A DNA stretch of 64,000 nt from Hydractinia symbiolongicarpus (lineage: Eukaryota > Cnidaria > Hydrozoa > Anthoathecata > Hydractiniidae): NCBI RefSeq assembly GCF_029227915.1, contig NC_079886.1, positions 28,498,501 through 28,562,500 of the forward strand. Direction: 5' to 3'. The notes below the pieces were generated by a model. The model was not told where the DNA came from and searched no databases. It was given only the letters and a program-made list of their open reading frames with translations. The position numbers and the translations under genes are program-made. This document shows positions 50,380 through 63,702 of this stretch, in pieces (positions within the stretch are counted from its first letter, which is position 1; the number at the start of each line of letters is the position of its first letter).

Positions 50380-50417
50380 TAATTTAAAAAATCGTTCCCG
50401 AACGATTTTTTAAATTA
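50380..50417. other. Junction 3: near-perfect palindrome at duplication breakpoint
   Basis: Forward text ending AATCGTTC meets reverse text beginning CCGAACGATT. This makes two 18-bp arms (50380-50397 and 50400-50417) that are exact reverse complements, separated by CC. It is the forward-to-reverse switch between F2 and R2 and also the point where copy B of the 23.57 kb duplication begins. Arms this long and close could extrude as a hairpin, and such sites are also where template switching or assembly misjoins can occur. Confidence 0.88.
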
Positions 50418-53400
50418 ATTTTTTACCACTAAAACGCATAAGACTTGTAAATTTCAAAAACGATTTCATTCTTGATGAGACGCTGAATAAAAGGAGTTTA
50501 ATCGCCGGCAAACGAAAACCCGCGATTTCCCGTAAATCCCGGACTCGGCCCGTATAGTCAAAAGTATACAAAGAAAGTACCCAGGGATTAAACTCATTTC
50601 CCGAACGATTCTTTAAATTATTTTTTCACCACTAAAACGCATGAGACTTGTAGTTTTCAAAACTGATTTCATTTTTGATGAGACGCTGAATAAAAGGAGT
50701 TTAATCGCCGGCAAACGAAAACCCGCGCTTTCCCGTATATCCCGGACTCGGCCCGTATAGTCGAATGTATAGAAAGTAAGTAAACTGGGAGTAAACTCAT
50801 TTCCCGAACGATTTTTTAAATTAATTTTTTACCACTAAAACGCATAAGACTTGTAGTTTTCAAAAACGATTTCATTTTTGATGAGACGCTGAATAAAAGG
50901 AGTTTAATCGCCGGCAAACGAAAACCCGCGATTTCCCGTAAATCCCGGACTCGGCCCGTATAGTCAAAAGTATAAAAAGAAAGTACCCAGGGAGTAAACT
51001 CATTTCCCGAACGATTCTTTAAATCATTTTTCCACCACTAAAACGCATAAGACTTGTAGTTTTGAAAACTGATTTCATTTTTGATGAGACGATGAATAAA
51101 AGGAGTTTAATCTCCGGCAAACGAAAACCTGCGATTTACCCTAAATCCCGGAACCGGCCGGTATAGTCGAATGTATACAAAGAAAGTACGCAGGGAATAA
51201 ACTCATTTCCCGAACGATTCTTTAAATTATATTTTCACCACTAAAACGCATGAGTCTTGTAGTTTTCAAAAATGATTTCATTTTTGATGAGACGCTGAAT
51301 AAAAGAATTTTAATCGCCGGCAAACAAAAACCCGCGATTTCCCGTAAATCCCGGGCTTGGCCCGTATAGTCGAATGTATACAAAGAAAGTACCCAGGGAG
51401 TAAACTCATTTCCCGAACGATTTTTTAAATTATTTTTTTACCACTAAGACGCATGAGACTTGTAGTTTTCAAAAATGATTTCATTTTTGATGAGACGCTG
51501 AATAAAAGGAGTTTAATCGCCGGCAAAGGAAAACCCGCGATTTCCCGTAAATCCCGGACTCGGCCCGTATAGTCAAAAGTATACAAAGAAAGTACCCAGG
51601 GAGTAAACTCATTTCCCGAACGATTCTTTAAATTATTTTTTCACCACTAAAACGCATGAGACTTATAGTTTTCAAAACTGATTTCATTTTTGATGAGACG
51701 CTGAATAAAAGGAGTTTAATCGCCGGCAAACGAAAACCCGCGCTTTCCCGTATATCCCGGACTCGGCCCGTATAGTCGAATGTATACAAAGAAAGTACCC
51801 AGGGAGTAAACTCATTTTCCGAACGATTTTTAAATTATTTTTTCACCACTAAAACGCATGAGACTTGTAGTTTTCAAAACTGATTTCATTTTTGATGAGA
51901 CGCTGAATAAAAGGAGTTTAATCGCCGGCAAACGAAAACCCGCGCTTTCCCGTATATCCCGGACTCGGCCCGTATAGTCGAATGTATAGAAAGAAAGTAA
52001 ACTGGGAGTAAACTCATTTCCCGAACGATTTTTTAAATTAATTTTTTACCACTAAAACGCATAAGACTTGTAGTTTTCAAAAACGATTTCATTTTTGATG
52101 AGACGCTGAATAAAAGGAGTTTAATCGCCGGCAAACGAAAACCCGCGATTTCCCGTAAATCCCGGACTCGGCCCGTATAGTCAAAAGTATAAAAAGAAAG
52201 TACCCAGGGAGTAAACTCATTTCCCGAACGATTCTTTAAATCATTTTTCCACCACTAAAACGCATAAGACTTGTAGTTTTGAAAACTGATTTCATTTTTG
52301 ATGAGACGATGAATAAAAGGAGTTTAATCTCCGGCAAACGAAAACCTGCGATTTACCCTAAATCCCGGAACCGGCCGGTATAGTCGAATGTACACAAAGA
52401 AAGTACGCAGGGAATAAACTCATTTCCCGAACGATTCTTTAAATTATATTTTCACCACTAAAACGCATGAGTCTTGTAGTTTTCAAAAATGATTTCATTT
52501 TTGATGAGACGCTGAATAAAAGAAGTTTAATCGCCGGCAAACAAAAACCCGCGATTTCCCGTAAATCCCGGACTCGGCCCGTATAGTCAAAAGTATACAA
52601 AGAAAGTACCCAGGGAGTAAACTCATTTCCCGAACGATTCTTTAAATTATTTTTTCACCACTAAAACGCATGAGACTTATAGTTTTCAAAACTGATTTCA
52701 TTTTTGATGAGACGCTGAATAAAAGGAGTTTAATTGCCGGCAAACGAAAACCCGCGCTTTCCCGTATATCCCGGACTCGGCCCGTATAGTCGAATGTATA
52801 AAAAGAAAGTACCCAGGGAGTAAACTCATTTTCCGAACGATTTTTAAATTATCTTTTCACCACTAAAACGCATGAGACTTGTAGTTTTCAAAAATGATTT
52901 CATTTTTGATGAGACGCTGAATAAAAAGAGTTTAATCGCCGGCAAACGAAAACCCGGGAGTTCCCGTAAATCCCGGGCTTGACCCGTATAGTCGAATGTA
53001 TAGAAAGAAAGTACCCAGGGAGTAAACTCATTTCCCGAACGATTTTTTAAATTATTTTTTTACCACTAAGACGCATGAGACTTGTAGTTTTCAAAAATGA
53101 TTTCATTTTTGATGAGACGCTGAATAAAAGGAATTTAATCGCCGGCAAACGAAAACCCGCGCTTTTCCGTATATCCCGGACTCGGCCCGTATGGTCGAAT
53201 GTATACAAAGAAAGTACCCAGGAAGTAAACTCATTTTCCGAACGATTTTTTAAATTATTTTTTCACCACTAAAACGCATGAGACTTGTAGTTTTCAAAAA
53301 TGATTTCATTTTTGATGAGACGCTGAATAAAAACAGTTTAATCGCCGGCAAACGAAAACCCGGGAGTTCCCGTAAATCCCGGGCTTGACCCGTATAGTCG

Positions 53401-56400
53401 AATGTATAGAAAGAAAGTACCCAGGGAGTAAACTCATTTCCCGATCGATTTTTTAAATTATTTTTATACCACTAAGACGCATGAGACTTGTAGTTTTCAA
53501 AAATGATTTCATTTTTGATGAGACGCTGAATAAAAGGAGTTTAATCGCCGGCAAACGAAAACCCGCGATTTCCCGTAAATCCCTGACTCGGCCCGTATAG
53601 TCAAAAGTATACAAAGAAAGTACCCAGGGAGTAAACTCATTTCCCGAACGATTTTTTAAATTATTTTTTTACCACTAAGACGCATGAGACTTGTAGTTTT
53701 CAAAAATGATTTCATTTTTGATGAAACGCTGAATAAAAGGAGTTTAATCGCCGGCAAACGAAAACCCGGGAGTTCCCGTAAATCCCGGGCTTGACCCGTA
53801 TAGTCGAATGTATAGAAAGAAAGTACCCAGGGAGTAAACTCATTTCCCGAACGATTTTTTAAATTATTTTTTTACCACTAAGACGCATGAGACTTGTAGT
53901 TTTCAAAAATGATTTCATTTTTGATGAGACGCTGAATAAAAGGAGTTTAATCGCCGGCAAACGAAAACCCGCGCTTTCCCGTATATCCCGGACTCGGCCC
54001 GTATAGTCGAATGTATACAAAGAAAGTACCCAGGGAGTAAACTCATTTTCCGAACGATTTTTTAAATTATTTTTTCACCACTAAAACGCATGAGACTTGT
54101 AGTTTTCAAAAATGATTTCATTTTTGATGAGACGCTGAATAAAAAGAGTTTAATCGCCGGCAAACGAAAACCCGGGAGTTCCCGTAAATCCCGGGCTTGA
54201 CCCGTATAGTCGAATGTATAGAAAGAAAGTACCCAGGGAGTAAACTCATTTCCCGAACGATTTTTTAAATTATTTTTTTACCACTAAGACGCATGAGACT
54301 TGTAGTTTTCAAAAATGATTTCCTTTTTGATAAGACGCTGAATAAAAGGAGTTTATTCGCCGGCAAACGAAAATCCGCGATTTCCCGTAAATCCCGGACT
54401 CGGCCCGTATAGTCAAAAGTATACAAAGAAAGTACCCAGGGAGTAAACTCATTTCCCGAACGATTTTTTAAATTATTTTTTTACCACTAAGACGCATGAG
54501 ACTTGTAGTTTTCAAAAATGATTTCATTTTTGATGAGACGCTGAATAAAAGGAGTTTAATCGCCGGCAAACGAAAACCCGCGATTTCCCGTAAATCCCGC
54601 ACTCGGCCCGTATAGTCAAAAGTATACAAAGAAAGTACCCAGGGAGTAAACTCATTTCCCGAACGATTTTTTAAATTATTTTTTTACCACTAAGACGCAT
54701 GAGACTTGTAGTTTTCAAAAATGATTTCATTTTTGATGAGACGCTGAATAAAAGGAGTTTAATCGCCGGCAAACGAAAACCCGGGAGTTCCCGTAAATCC
54801 CGGGCTTGACCCGTATAGTCGAATGCATAGAAAGAAAGTACCCAGGGAGTAAACTCATTTCCCGAACGATTTTTTAAATTATTTTTTTACCACTAAGACG
54901 CATGAGACTTGTAGTTTTCAAAAATGATTTCATTTTTGATGAGACGCTGAATAAAAGGAGTTTAATCGCCGGCAAACGAAAACCCGCGCTTTCCCGTATA
55001 TCCCGGACTCGGCCCGTATAGTCGAATGTATACAAAGAAAGTACCCAGGGAGTAAACTCATTTTCCGAACGATTTTTTAAATTATTTTTTCACCACTAAA
55101 ACGCATGAGACTTGTAGTTTTCAAAAATGATTTCATTTTTGATGAGACGCTGAATAAAAAGAGTTTAATCGCCGGCAAACGAAAACCCGGGAGTTCCCGT
55201 AAATCCCGGGCTTGACCCGTATAGTCGAATGTATAGAAAGAAAGTACCCAGGGAGTAAACTCATTTCCCGAACGATTTTTTAAATTATTTTTTTACCACT
55301 AAGACGCATGAGACTTGTAGTTTTCAAAAATGATTTCATTTTTGATAAGACGCTGAATAAAAGGAGTTTAATCGCCGGCAAACGAAAATCCGCGATTTCC
55401 CGTAAATCCCGGACTCGGCCCGTATAGTCAAAAGTATACAAAGAAAGTACCCAGGGAGTAAACTCATTTCCCGAACGATTTTTTAAATTATTTTTTTACC
55501 ACTAAGACGCATGAGACTTGTAGTTTTCAAAACTGATTTCATTTTTGATGAGACGCTGAATAAAAGAAGTTTAATCACCGGCAAACGAAAACCCGCGCTT
55601 TCCCGTATATCCCGGACTCGGTCAGTATAGTCGAATGTATACAAATAAAGTACCCAGGGAGTAAACTCATTTTCCGAACGATTTTTTAAATTATTTTTTC
55701 ACTACTAAAACGCATGAGACTTGTAGTTTTCAAAGATGATTTCATTTTTGATGAGACGCTGAATAAAAAGAGTTTAATCGCCGGCGAACGAAAACCCGGG
55801 AGTTCCCGTAAATCCCGGGCTTGACCCGTATAGTCGAATGTATAGAAAGAAATAAACTGGGAGTAAACTCATTTCCCGAACGATTTTTTAAATTAATTTT
55901 TTACCACTAAAACGCATAAGACTTGTAGTTTTCAAAAACGATTTCATTCTTGATGAGACGCTGAATAAAAGGAGTTTAATCTCCGCCAAACGAAAACCCG
56001 CGATTTCCCGTAAATCCCAGACTCGGCCGTATAGTCAAAAGTATACAAAGAAAGTACGCAGGGAGTAAACTCATTTCCCGAACGATTCTATAAATTATTT
56101 TTTACCACTAAAACGCATGAGACTTGTAGTTTTCAAAACTGATTTCATTTTTGATGAGACGCTGAATAAAAGGAGTTTAATCGCCGCCAAACGAAAACCC
56201 GCGCTTTCCCGTATATCCCGGACTCGGCCCGTATAGTCGAATGTATACAAAGAAAGTACCCAGGGAGTAAACTCATTTTCCGAACTATTTTTTAAATTAT
56301 TTTTTCACCACTAAAACGCATGAGACTTGTAGTTTTCAAAAATGATTTCATTTGTGATGAGACGCTGAAAAAAAGGAGTTTAATCGCCGTCAAACGAAAA

Positions 56401-59400
56401 CCCGGGAGTTCCCGTAAATCCCGGGCTTGACCCGCATAGTCGAATGTATAGAAAGAAAGTAAACTGGGAGTAAACTCATTTCCCGAACGATTTTTTAAAT
56501 TATTTTTTTGCCACTAAGACGCATGAGACTTGTAGTTTTTAAAAATGATTTCATTTTTGATGAGACGCTGAATAAAAGGAGTTTAATCGCCGGCAAACGA
56601 AAACCCGCGATTTCCCGTATATCCCGGACTCGGCCCGTATAGTCAAAGGTATACAAAGAAAGTACCCAGGGATTAAACTCATTTCCCGAACGATTCTTTA
56701 AATTATTTTTTCACCACTAAAACGCATGAGACTTGTAGTTTTCAAAACTGATTTCATTTTTGATGAGACGCTGAATAAAAGGAGTTTAATCGCCGGCAAA
56801 CGAAAACCCGCGCTTTCCCGTATATCCCGGACTCGGCCCGTATAGTCGAATGTATAGAAAGAAAGTAACTGGGAGTAAACCCATTTCCCGAACGATTTTT
56901 TAAATTAATTTTTTACCACTAAAACGCATAAGACTTGTAGTTTTCAAAAACGATTTCATTCTTGATGAGACGCTGAATAAAAGGAGTTTAATCTCCGGCA
57001 AACGAAAACCCGCGATTTCCCGTAAATCCCAGACTCGGCCCGTATAGTCAAATGTATACAAATAAAGTACGCAGGGAGTAAACTCATTTCCCGAACGATT
57101 CTTTAAATTATTTTTCACCACTAAAACGCATAAGACTTGTAGTTTTCAAAAATGATTTCATTTTTGATGAGACGCTGAATAAAAGAAGTTTAATCGCGGC
57201 AAACGAAAACCCGCGATTTCCCGTAAATCCCGGGCTTGGCCCGTATAGTCGAATGTATACAAAGAAAGTACCCAGGGAGTAAACTCATTTCCCGAACGAT
57301 TTTTTAAATTATTTTTTCACCACTAAAACGCATGAGACTTGTAGTTTTCAAAAATGATTTCATTTTTGATGAGACGCTGAATAAAAGGAGTTTAATCGCC
57401 GGCAAACGAAAACCCGGGAGTTCCCGTAAATCCCGGGCTTGACCCGTATAGTCGAATGTATAGAAAGAAGGTAAACTGGGAGTAAACTCATTTCCCGAAC
57501 GATTTTTTAAATTAATTTTTTACCACTAAAACGCAAAAGACTTGTAGTTTTCAAAAACGATTTCATTCTTGATGAGACGCTGAATAAAAGGAGTTTAATC
57601 TCCGGCAAACGAAAACCCGCGATTTCCCGTAAATCCCAGACTCGGCCCGTATAGTCAAATGTATACAAAGAAAGTACGCAGGGAGTAAACTCATTTCCCG
57701 AACGATTCTTCAAATTATTTTTCACCACTAAAACGCATGAGACTTGTAGTTTTTAAAAATAATTTCATTTTTGATGAGACGCTGTATAAAAGAAGTTTAA
57801 TCGCCGGCAAGGGCTTAGCCCGTATAGTCGAATGTAAACAAAGAAAGCACCCAGGGAGTAAACTCATTTCCCGAACGATTTTTTAAATTATTTTTTCGCC
57901 ACTAAAACGCATGAGACTTGTAGTTTTCAAAAATGATTTCATTTTTGATGAGACGCTGAATAAAAGGAGGTTTAATCTCCGGCAAACGATAACCCGCTAT
58001 TTCCCCTAAATCCCGGAACCGGCCCGTATAGTCAAAAGTAAGCAAAGAAAGTACGCAGGGAGTAAACTCATTTCCCGAACGATTTTTTAAATTATATTTT
58101 CACCACTAAGACGCATGAGACTTGTAGTTTTTAAAAATGATTTCATTTTTGATGAGACGCTGAATAAAAGGAGTTTAATCGCCGGCAAACGAAAACCCGC
58201 GATTTCCCGTAAATCCCAGACTCGGCCCGTATAGTCAAAAGTATACAAAGAAAGTACCCAGGGAGTAAACTCATTTCCCGAACGATTCTTTAAATTATTT
58301 TTTCACCATTAAAACGCATGAGACTTGTAGTTTTCAAAACTGATTTCATTTTTGATGAGACGCTAAATAAAAGGAGTTTAATCGCCGGCAAACGAAAACC
58401 CGCGCTTTCCCGTATATCCCGGACTCGGCCCGTATAGTCGAAAGTATACAAAGAAAGTACCCAGGGAGTAAACTCATTTTCCGAACGATTTTTTAAATTA
58501 TTTTTTTACCACTAAGACGCATGAGACTTGTCGTTTTCAAAAATGATTTCATTTTTGATGAGACGCTGAATAAAAGGAGTTTCATTGCCGGCAAACGAAA
58601 ACCGACGATTTCCCGTAAATCCCGGACTCGTCCCGTATAGTCAAAAGTATACAAAGAAAGTACCCAGGGAGCAAACTCATTTCCCGAACGATTCTTTAAA
58701 TTATTTTTTCACCACTAAAACGCATGAGACTTGTAGTTTTCAAAACTGATTTCATTTTTAATGAGACGCTGAATAAAAGGAGTTTAATCGCCGGCAAACG
58801 AAAACCCGCGCTTTCCCGTATATCCCGGACTCGGCCCGTATAGTCGAATGTATACAAAGAAAGTACCCAGTGAGTAAACTCATTTTCCGAACGATTTTTT
58901 AAATTATTTTTTCACCACTAAAACGCATGAGACTTGTAGTTTTCAAAAATGATTTCATTTTTGATGAGACGCTGAATAAAGGGAGTTTAATCGCCGGCAA
59001 ACGAAAACCCGCGATTTCCCCTAAGTCCCGGAACAGCCCGTATAGTCAAAAGTATACAAAGAAAGTACGCAGGGAGTAAACTCATTTCCCGAACGATTCT
59101 TTAAATTATATTTTCACCACTAAAACGCATGACACTTGTAGTTTTCAAAAATGATTTCATTTTTGATGAGACGCTGAATATAAGAAATTTAATCGCCGGC
59201 AAACGAAAACCCGCGATTTCCCGTAAATCCCAGGCTTGGCCGTATAGTCGAATGTATACAAAGAAAGTACCCAGGGAGTAAACTCATTTCCCGAACGATT
59301 TTTTAAATTATTTTTTCACCACTAAAACGCATGAGACTTGTAGTTTTCAAAAATGATTTCATTTTTGATGAGACGCTGAATAAAAGGAGTTTAATCGCCG

Positions 59401-60751
59401 GCAAACGAAAACCCGGGAGTTCCCGTAAATCCCGGGCTTGACCGGTATAGTCGAATGTATAGAAAGAAAGTAAACTGGGAGTAAACTCATTTCCCGAACG
59501 ATTTTTTAAATTAATTTTTTACCACTAAAACGCATAAGACTTGTAGTTTTCAAAAACGATTTCATTCTTGATGAGACGCTGAATAAAAGGAGTTTACTCT
59601 CCGGCAAACGAAAACCCGCGATTTCCCGTAAATCCCAGACTCGGCCCGTATAGTCAAATGTATACAAAGAAAGTACGCAGGGAGTAAACTCATTTCCCGA
59701 ACGATTCTTTAAATTATTTTTTCACCACTAAAACGCATGAGACATGTAGTTTTTAAAAATAATTTCATTTTTGATGAGACGCTGAATAAAAGGAGTTTAA
59801 TCTCCGGCAAACGAAAACCCGCGATTTCCCCTAAATCCCGGAACCGGCCCGTATAGTCAAAAGTAAGCAAAGAAAGTACGCAGGGAGTAAACTCATGTCC
59901 CGAACGATTCTTTAAATTATATTTTCACCACTAAAACGCATGACACTTGTAGTTTTCAAAAATGATTTCATTTTTGATGAGACGCTGAATAAAAGAAGTT
60001 TAATCGCCGGCAAACGAAAACCCGCGATTTCCCGTAAATCCCGGGCTTGGCCCGTATAGTCGAATGTATACAAAGAAAGTACCCAGGGAGTAAACTCATT
60101 TCCCGAACGATTTTTTAAATTATTTTTTTACCACTAAGACGCATGAGACTTGTAGTTTTTAAAAATGATTTAATTTTTGATGAGACGCTGAATAAAAGGA
60201 GTTTAATCGCCGGCAAACGAAAACCCGCGATTTCCCGTAAATCCCAGACTCGGCCCGTATAGTCAAAAGTATACAAAGAAAGTACCCAGGGAGTAAACTC
60301 ATTTCGCGAACGATTCTTTAAATTATTTTTTCACCATTAAAACGCATGAGACTTGTAGTTTTCAAAACTGATTTCATTTTTGATGAGACGCTGAATAAAA
60401 GGAGTTTAATCGCCGGCAAACAAAAACCCGCGCTTTCCCGTAACGGCCCGTTTAGTCGAATGTATAAAAAGAAAGTACCCAGGGAGTAAACTCATTTTCC
60501 GAACGATTTTTTAAATTATTTTTTTACCACTAAGACACATGAGACTTGTCGTTTTCAAAAATGATTTCATTTTTGATGAGACGCTGAATAAAAGGAGTTT
60601 AATTGCCGGCAAACGAAAACCCACGATTTCCCGTAAATCCCGGACTCGGTCCGTATAGTCAAAAGTATACAAAGAAAGTACCCAGGGAGCAAACTCATTT
60701 CCCGAACGATTCTTTAAATTATTTTTTCACCACTAAAACGCATGAGACTTG
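50398..60751 (-). repeat. Satellite array block R2, reverse orientation
   Basis: About 51 reverse monomers, reproducing the order of variants seen at 26829-40846. Matching landmarks: 50398 with 26829, 51519 with 27951, 53075 with 30116, 56900 with 35767, 57507 with 36375, 58869 with 38751 and 60751 with 40846. R2 is shorter than its R1 counterpart (10.35 versus 14.0 kb), and nearly all of the difference is in whole-monomer steps. This is the left arm of copy B. Confidence 0.96.
57695..57867 (-). repeat. Short (173 bp) satellite monomer, reverse, copy B
   Basis: GGCAAGGGCTTAGCCCG again, as at 36563-36735. The offset of 21132 bp agrees with the surrounding A to B alignment, so this monomer was present before the large duplication. 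Confidence 0.88.
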
Positions 60752-60765
60752 AATTTACTCCCTGG
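60741..60765. other. Reverse-to-forward inversion junction 2b
   Basis: Identical to the join near 40846: GAGACTTG followed by AATTTACTCCC, with the same AA in place of the expected sequence. Its offset from the first instance is 19905 bp. Two independent inversions would be very unlikely to give the same breakpoint inside a 203 bp monomer, so it is read as the copy B version of one event. Confidence 0.9.
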
Positions 60766-60951
60766 GTACTTTCTTTGTATACATTCGACTATACCGGCCA
60801 AGCCCGGGATTTACAGGAAATCGCCGGTTTTCGTTTGCCGGCGATTAAACTTCTTTTATTCAGCGTCTCATCAAAAATGAAATCATTTTTGAAAACTACA
60901 AGTGTCATACGTTTTAGTGGCGAAAAAATAATTTAAAAAATTGTTCGGGAA

Positions 60952-61124
60952 ATGAGTTTACTCCCTGGGTGCTTTCTTTGTTTACATTCGACTATACGGG
61001 CCAAGCCCTTGCTGGCGATTAAACTTCTTTTATACAGCGTCTCATCAAAAATGAAATTATTTTTAAAAACTACATGTCTCATGCGTTTTATTGGTGAAAA
61101 ATAATTAAAAGAATCGTTCGGGAA
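60952..61124 (+). repeat. Short (173 bp) satellite monomer, copy B
   Basis: Counterpart of 41047-41219 at an offset of 19905 bp. It shares the rare GCTGGCG spelling in place of GCCGGCG, which is private to this pair. Confidence 0.9.
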
Positions 61125-62950
61125 ATGAGTTTACTCCCTGCGTGCTTTCTTTGTATACATTTGACTATACGGGCCGAGTCTGGGATTTACGGGAAATCGC
61201 GGTTTTTCGTTTGCCGGAGATTAAACTCCTTTTATTCAGCGTCTCATCAAGAATGAAATCGTTTTTGAAAACTACAAGTCTTATGCGTTTTAGTGGTAAA
61301 AAATTATTTTAAAAAATCGTTCGGGAAATGAGTTTACTCCCAGTTTACTTTCTTTCTATACATTCGACTATACGGGTCAAGCCCAGGATTTACGGGAACT
61401 CCCGGGTTTTCGTTTGCCGGCGATTAAACTCCTTTTATTCAGCGTCTCATCAAAAATGAAATCATTTTTGAAAACTACAAGTCTCATGCGTTTTAGTGGT
61501 GAAAAAATAATTTAAAAAATCGTTAGGGAAATGAGTTTACTCCCTGGGTACTTTCTTTGTATACATTCGACTATACGGGCCAAGCCCGGGATTTACGGGA
61601 AATCGCGGGTTTTCGCTTGCCGGCGATTAAACTTCTTATATTCAGCGTCTCATCAAAAATGAAATCATTTTTGAAAACTACAAGTGTCATGCGTTTTAGT
61701 GGTGAAAATATAATTTAAAGAATCGTTCGGGAAATGAGTTTACTCCCTGCGTACTTTCTTTGTATGATTTTGACTATACGGGCCGTTCCGGGATTTAGGG
61801 GAAATCGCGGGTTTTCTTTTGCCGGAGATTAAACTCCTTTTATTCAGCGTCTCATCAAAAATGAAATCATTTTTGAAAACTACAAGTGTTATGCGTTTTA
61901 GTGGTGAAAAAATAATTTAAAAAATCGTTTGGGAAATGAGTTTACTCCCAGTTTACTTTCTTTCTATCCATTCGACTATACGGGTCAAGCCCGGGATTTA
62001 CGGGAACTCCCGGGTTTTCGTTTGCCGGCGATTAAACTCCTTTTATTCAGCGTCTCATCAAAAATGAAATCATTTTTGAAAACTACAAGTCTCATGCGTT
62101 TTAGTGGTGAAAAAATAATTTAAAAAATCGTTCGGAAAATGAGTTTACTCCCTGGGTACTTTCTTTGTATACATTCGACTATACGGGCCGAGTCCGGGAT
62201 ATACGGGAAAGCGCGGGTTTTCGTTTGCCGGCGATTAAACTCCTTTTATTCAGCGTCTCATTAAAAATGAAATCAGTTTTAAAAACTACAAGTCTCATAC
62301 GTTTTAGTGGTGAAAAAATAATTTAAAGAATCGTTCGGGAAATGAGTTTGCTCCCTGGGTACTTTCTTTGTATACTTTTGACTATACGGGCCGAGTCCGG
62401 GATTTACGGGAAATCGTGAGTTTTCGTTTGCCGGCGATTAAACTCCTTTTATTCAGCGTCTCATCAAAAATGAAATCATTTTTAAAAACTACAAGTCTCA
62501 TGCGTCTTAGTGGTAAAAAAATAATTTAAAAAATCGTTCGGGAAATGAGTTTACTCCCTGGGTACTTTCTTTGTATACATTCGACTATACGGGCCAAGCC
62601 CGGGATTTACGGGAAATCGCGGGTTTTCGTTTGCCGGCGATTAAACTTCTTTTATTCAACGTCTCATCAAAAATGAAATCATTTTTGAAAACTACAAGTG
62701 TCATGCATTTTAGTGGTGAAAATATAATTTAAAGAATCGTTCGGGAAATGAGTTTACTCCCTGCGTACTTTCTTTGCTTACTTTTGACTATACGGGCCGG
62801 TTCCGGGATTTAGGGGAAATCGCGGGTTTTCGTTTGCCGGAGATTAAACTCCTTTTATTCAGCGTCTCATCAAAAATGAAATCATTTTTGAAAACTACAA
62901 GTCTCATGCGTTTTAGTGGCGAAAAAATAATTTAAAAAAACGTTCGGGAA

Positions 62951-63123
62951 ATGAGTTTACTCCCTGGGTGCTTTCTTTGTTTACATTCGACTATACGGGC
63001 CAAGGCCTTGCCGGCGATTAAACTTCTTTTATACAGCGTCTCATCAAAAATGAAATTATTTTTAAAAACTACAAGTCTCATGCGTTTTAGTGGTGAAAAA
63101 TAATTTAAAGAATCGTTCGGGAA
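62951..63123 (+). repeat. Short (173 bp) satellite monomer, copy B
   Basis: It reads GGGCCAAGGCCTTGCCGG (one substitution). It keeps the full following monomer that unit A has lost at 42843-43016. Confidence 0.88.
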
Positions 63124-63529
63124 ATGAGTTTACTCCCTGCGTACTTTCTTTGTATACATTTGACTATACGGGCCGAGTCTGGGATTTACGGGAAATCGCG
63201 GGTTTTCGTTTGCCGGAGATTAAACTCCTTTTATTCAGCGTCTCATCAAGAATGAAATCGTTTTTTAAAACTACAAGTCTTATGCGTTTTAGTGGTAAAA
63301 AATTAATATAAAAAATCGTTCGGGAAATGAGTTTACTCCCAGTTTACTTTCTTTCTATACATTCGACTATACGGGTCAAGCCCGGGATTTACGGGAACTC
63401 CCGGGTTTTCGTTTGCCGGCGATTAAACTTCTTTTATTCAGCGTCTCATCAAAAATGAAATCATTTTTGAAAACTACAAGTGTCATGCGTTTTAGTGGCG
63501 AAAAAATAATTTAAAAAATTGTTCGGGAA

Positions 63530-63702
63530 ATGAGTTTACTCCCTGGGTGCTTTCTTTGTTTACATTCGACTATACGGGCCAAGCCCTTGCCGGCGATTAA
63601 ACTTCTTTTATACAGCGTCTCATCAAAAATGAAATTATTTTTAAAAACTACATGTCTCATGCGTTTTATTGGTGAAAAATAATTAAAAGAATCGTTCGGG
63701 AA
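63530..63702 (+). repeat. Short (173 bp) satellite monomer, copy B
   Basis: Counterpart of 43220-43392 at an offset of 20310 bp, followed by the same GTTTTATTGG tail. Confidence 0.88.

Larger units (their letters stand above)
26829..50397. repeat. Duplication unit A (about 23.57 kb, reverse arm plus forward arm)
   Basis: This segment is followed directly by a second copy starting at 50398. It contains the reverse array 26829-40846, the reverse-to-forward join near 40846 and the forward array 40847-50397. The left edge lies in the middle of an otherwise continuous reverse array and shows no visible mark of its own. It is defined only as the point matching the first base of copy B. The variant order, the short reverse monomer (36563) and the unusual join are all shared with copy B, which makes chance similarity of a homogenised satellite an unlikely explanation. 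Confidence 0.85.
40847..50397 (+). repeat. Satellite array block F2, forward orientation
   Basis: About 47 forward monomers. The block is marked by variants rare or absent in F1: short 173-174 bp monomers lacking the central GC segment, a GTATAATTTTG variant (for example near 44037), a CGGCTCAAGCCCAGG variant (43641, 44249, 47232) and a CGTTAGGG variant. Internal duplications are irregular, with spacings of 608, 2375, 2578, 2983 and 3591 bp between diagnostic strings, so the structure is mosaic rather than one clean higher-order repeat. It forms the right arm of duplication unit A. Confidence 0.96.
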
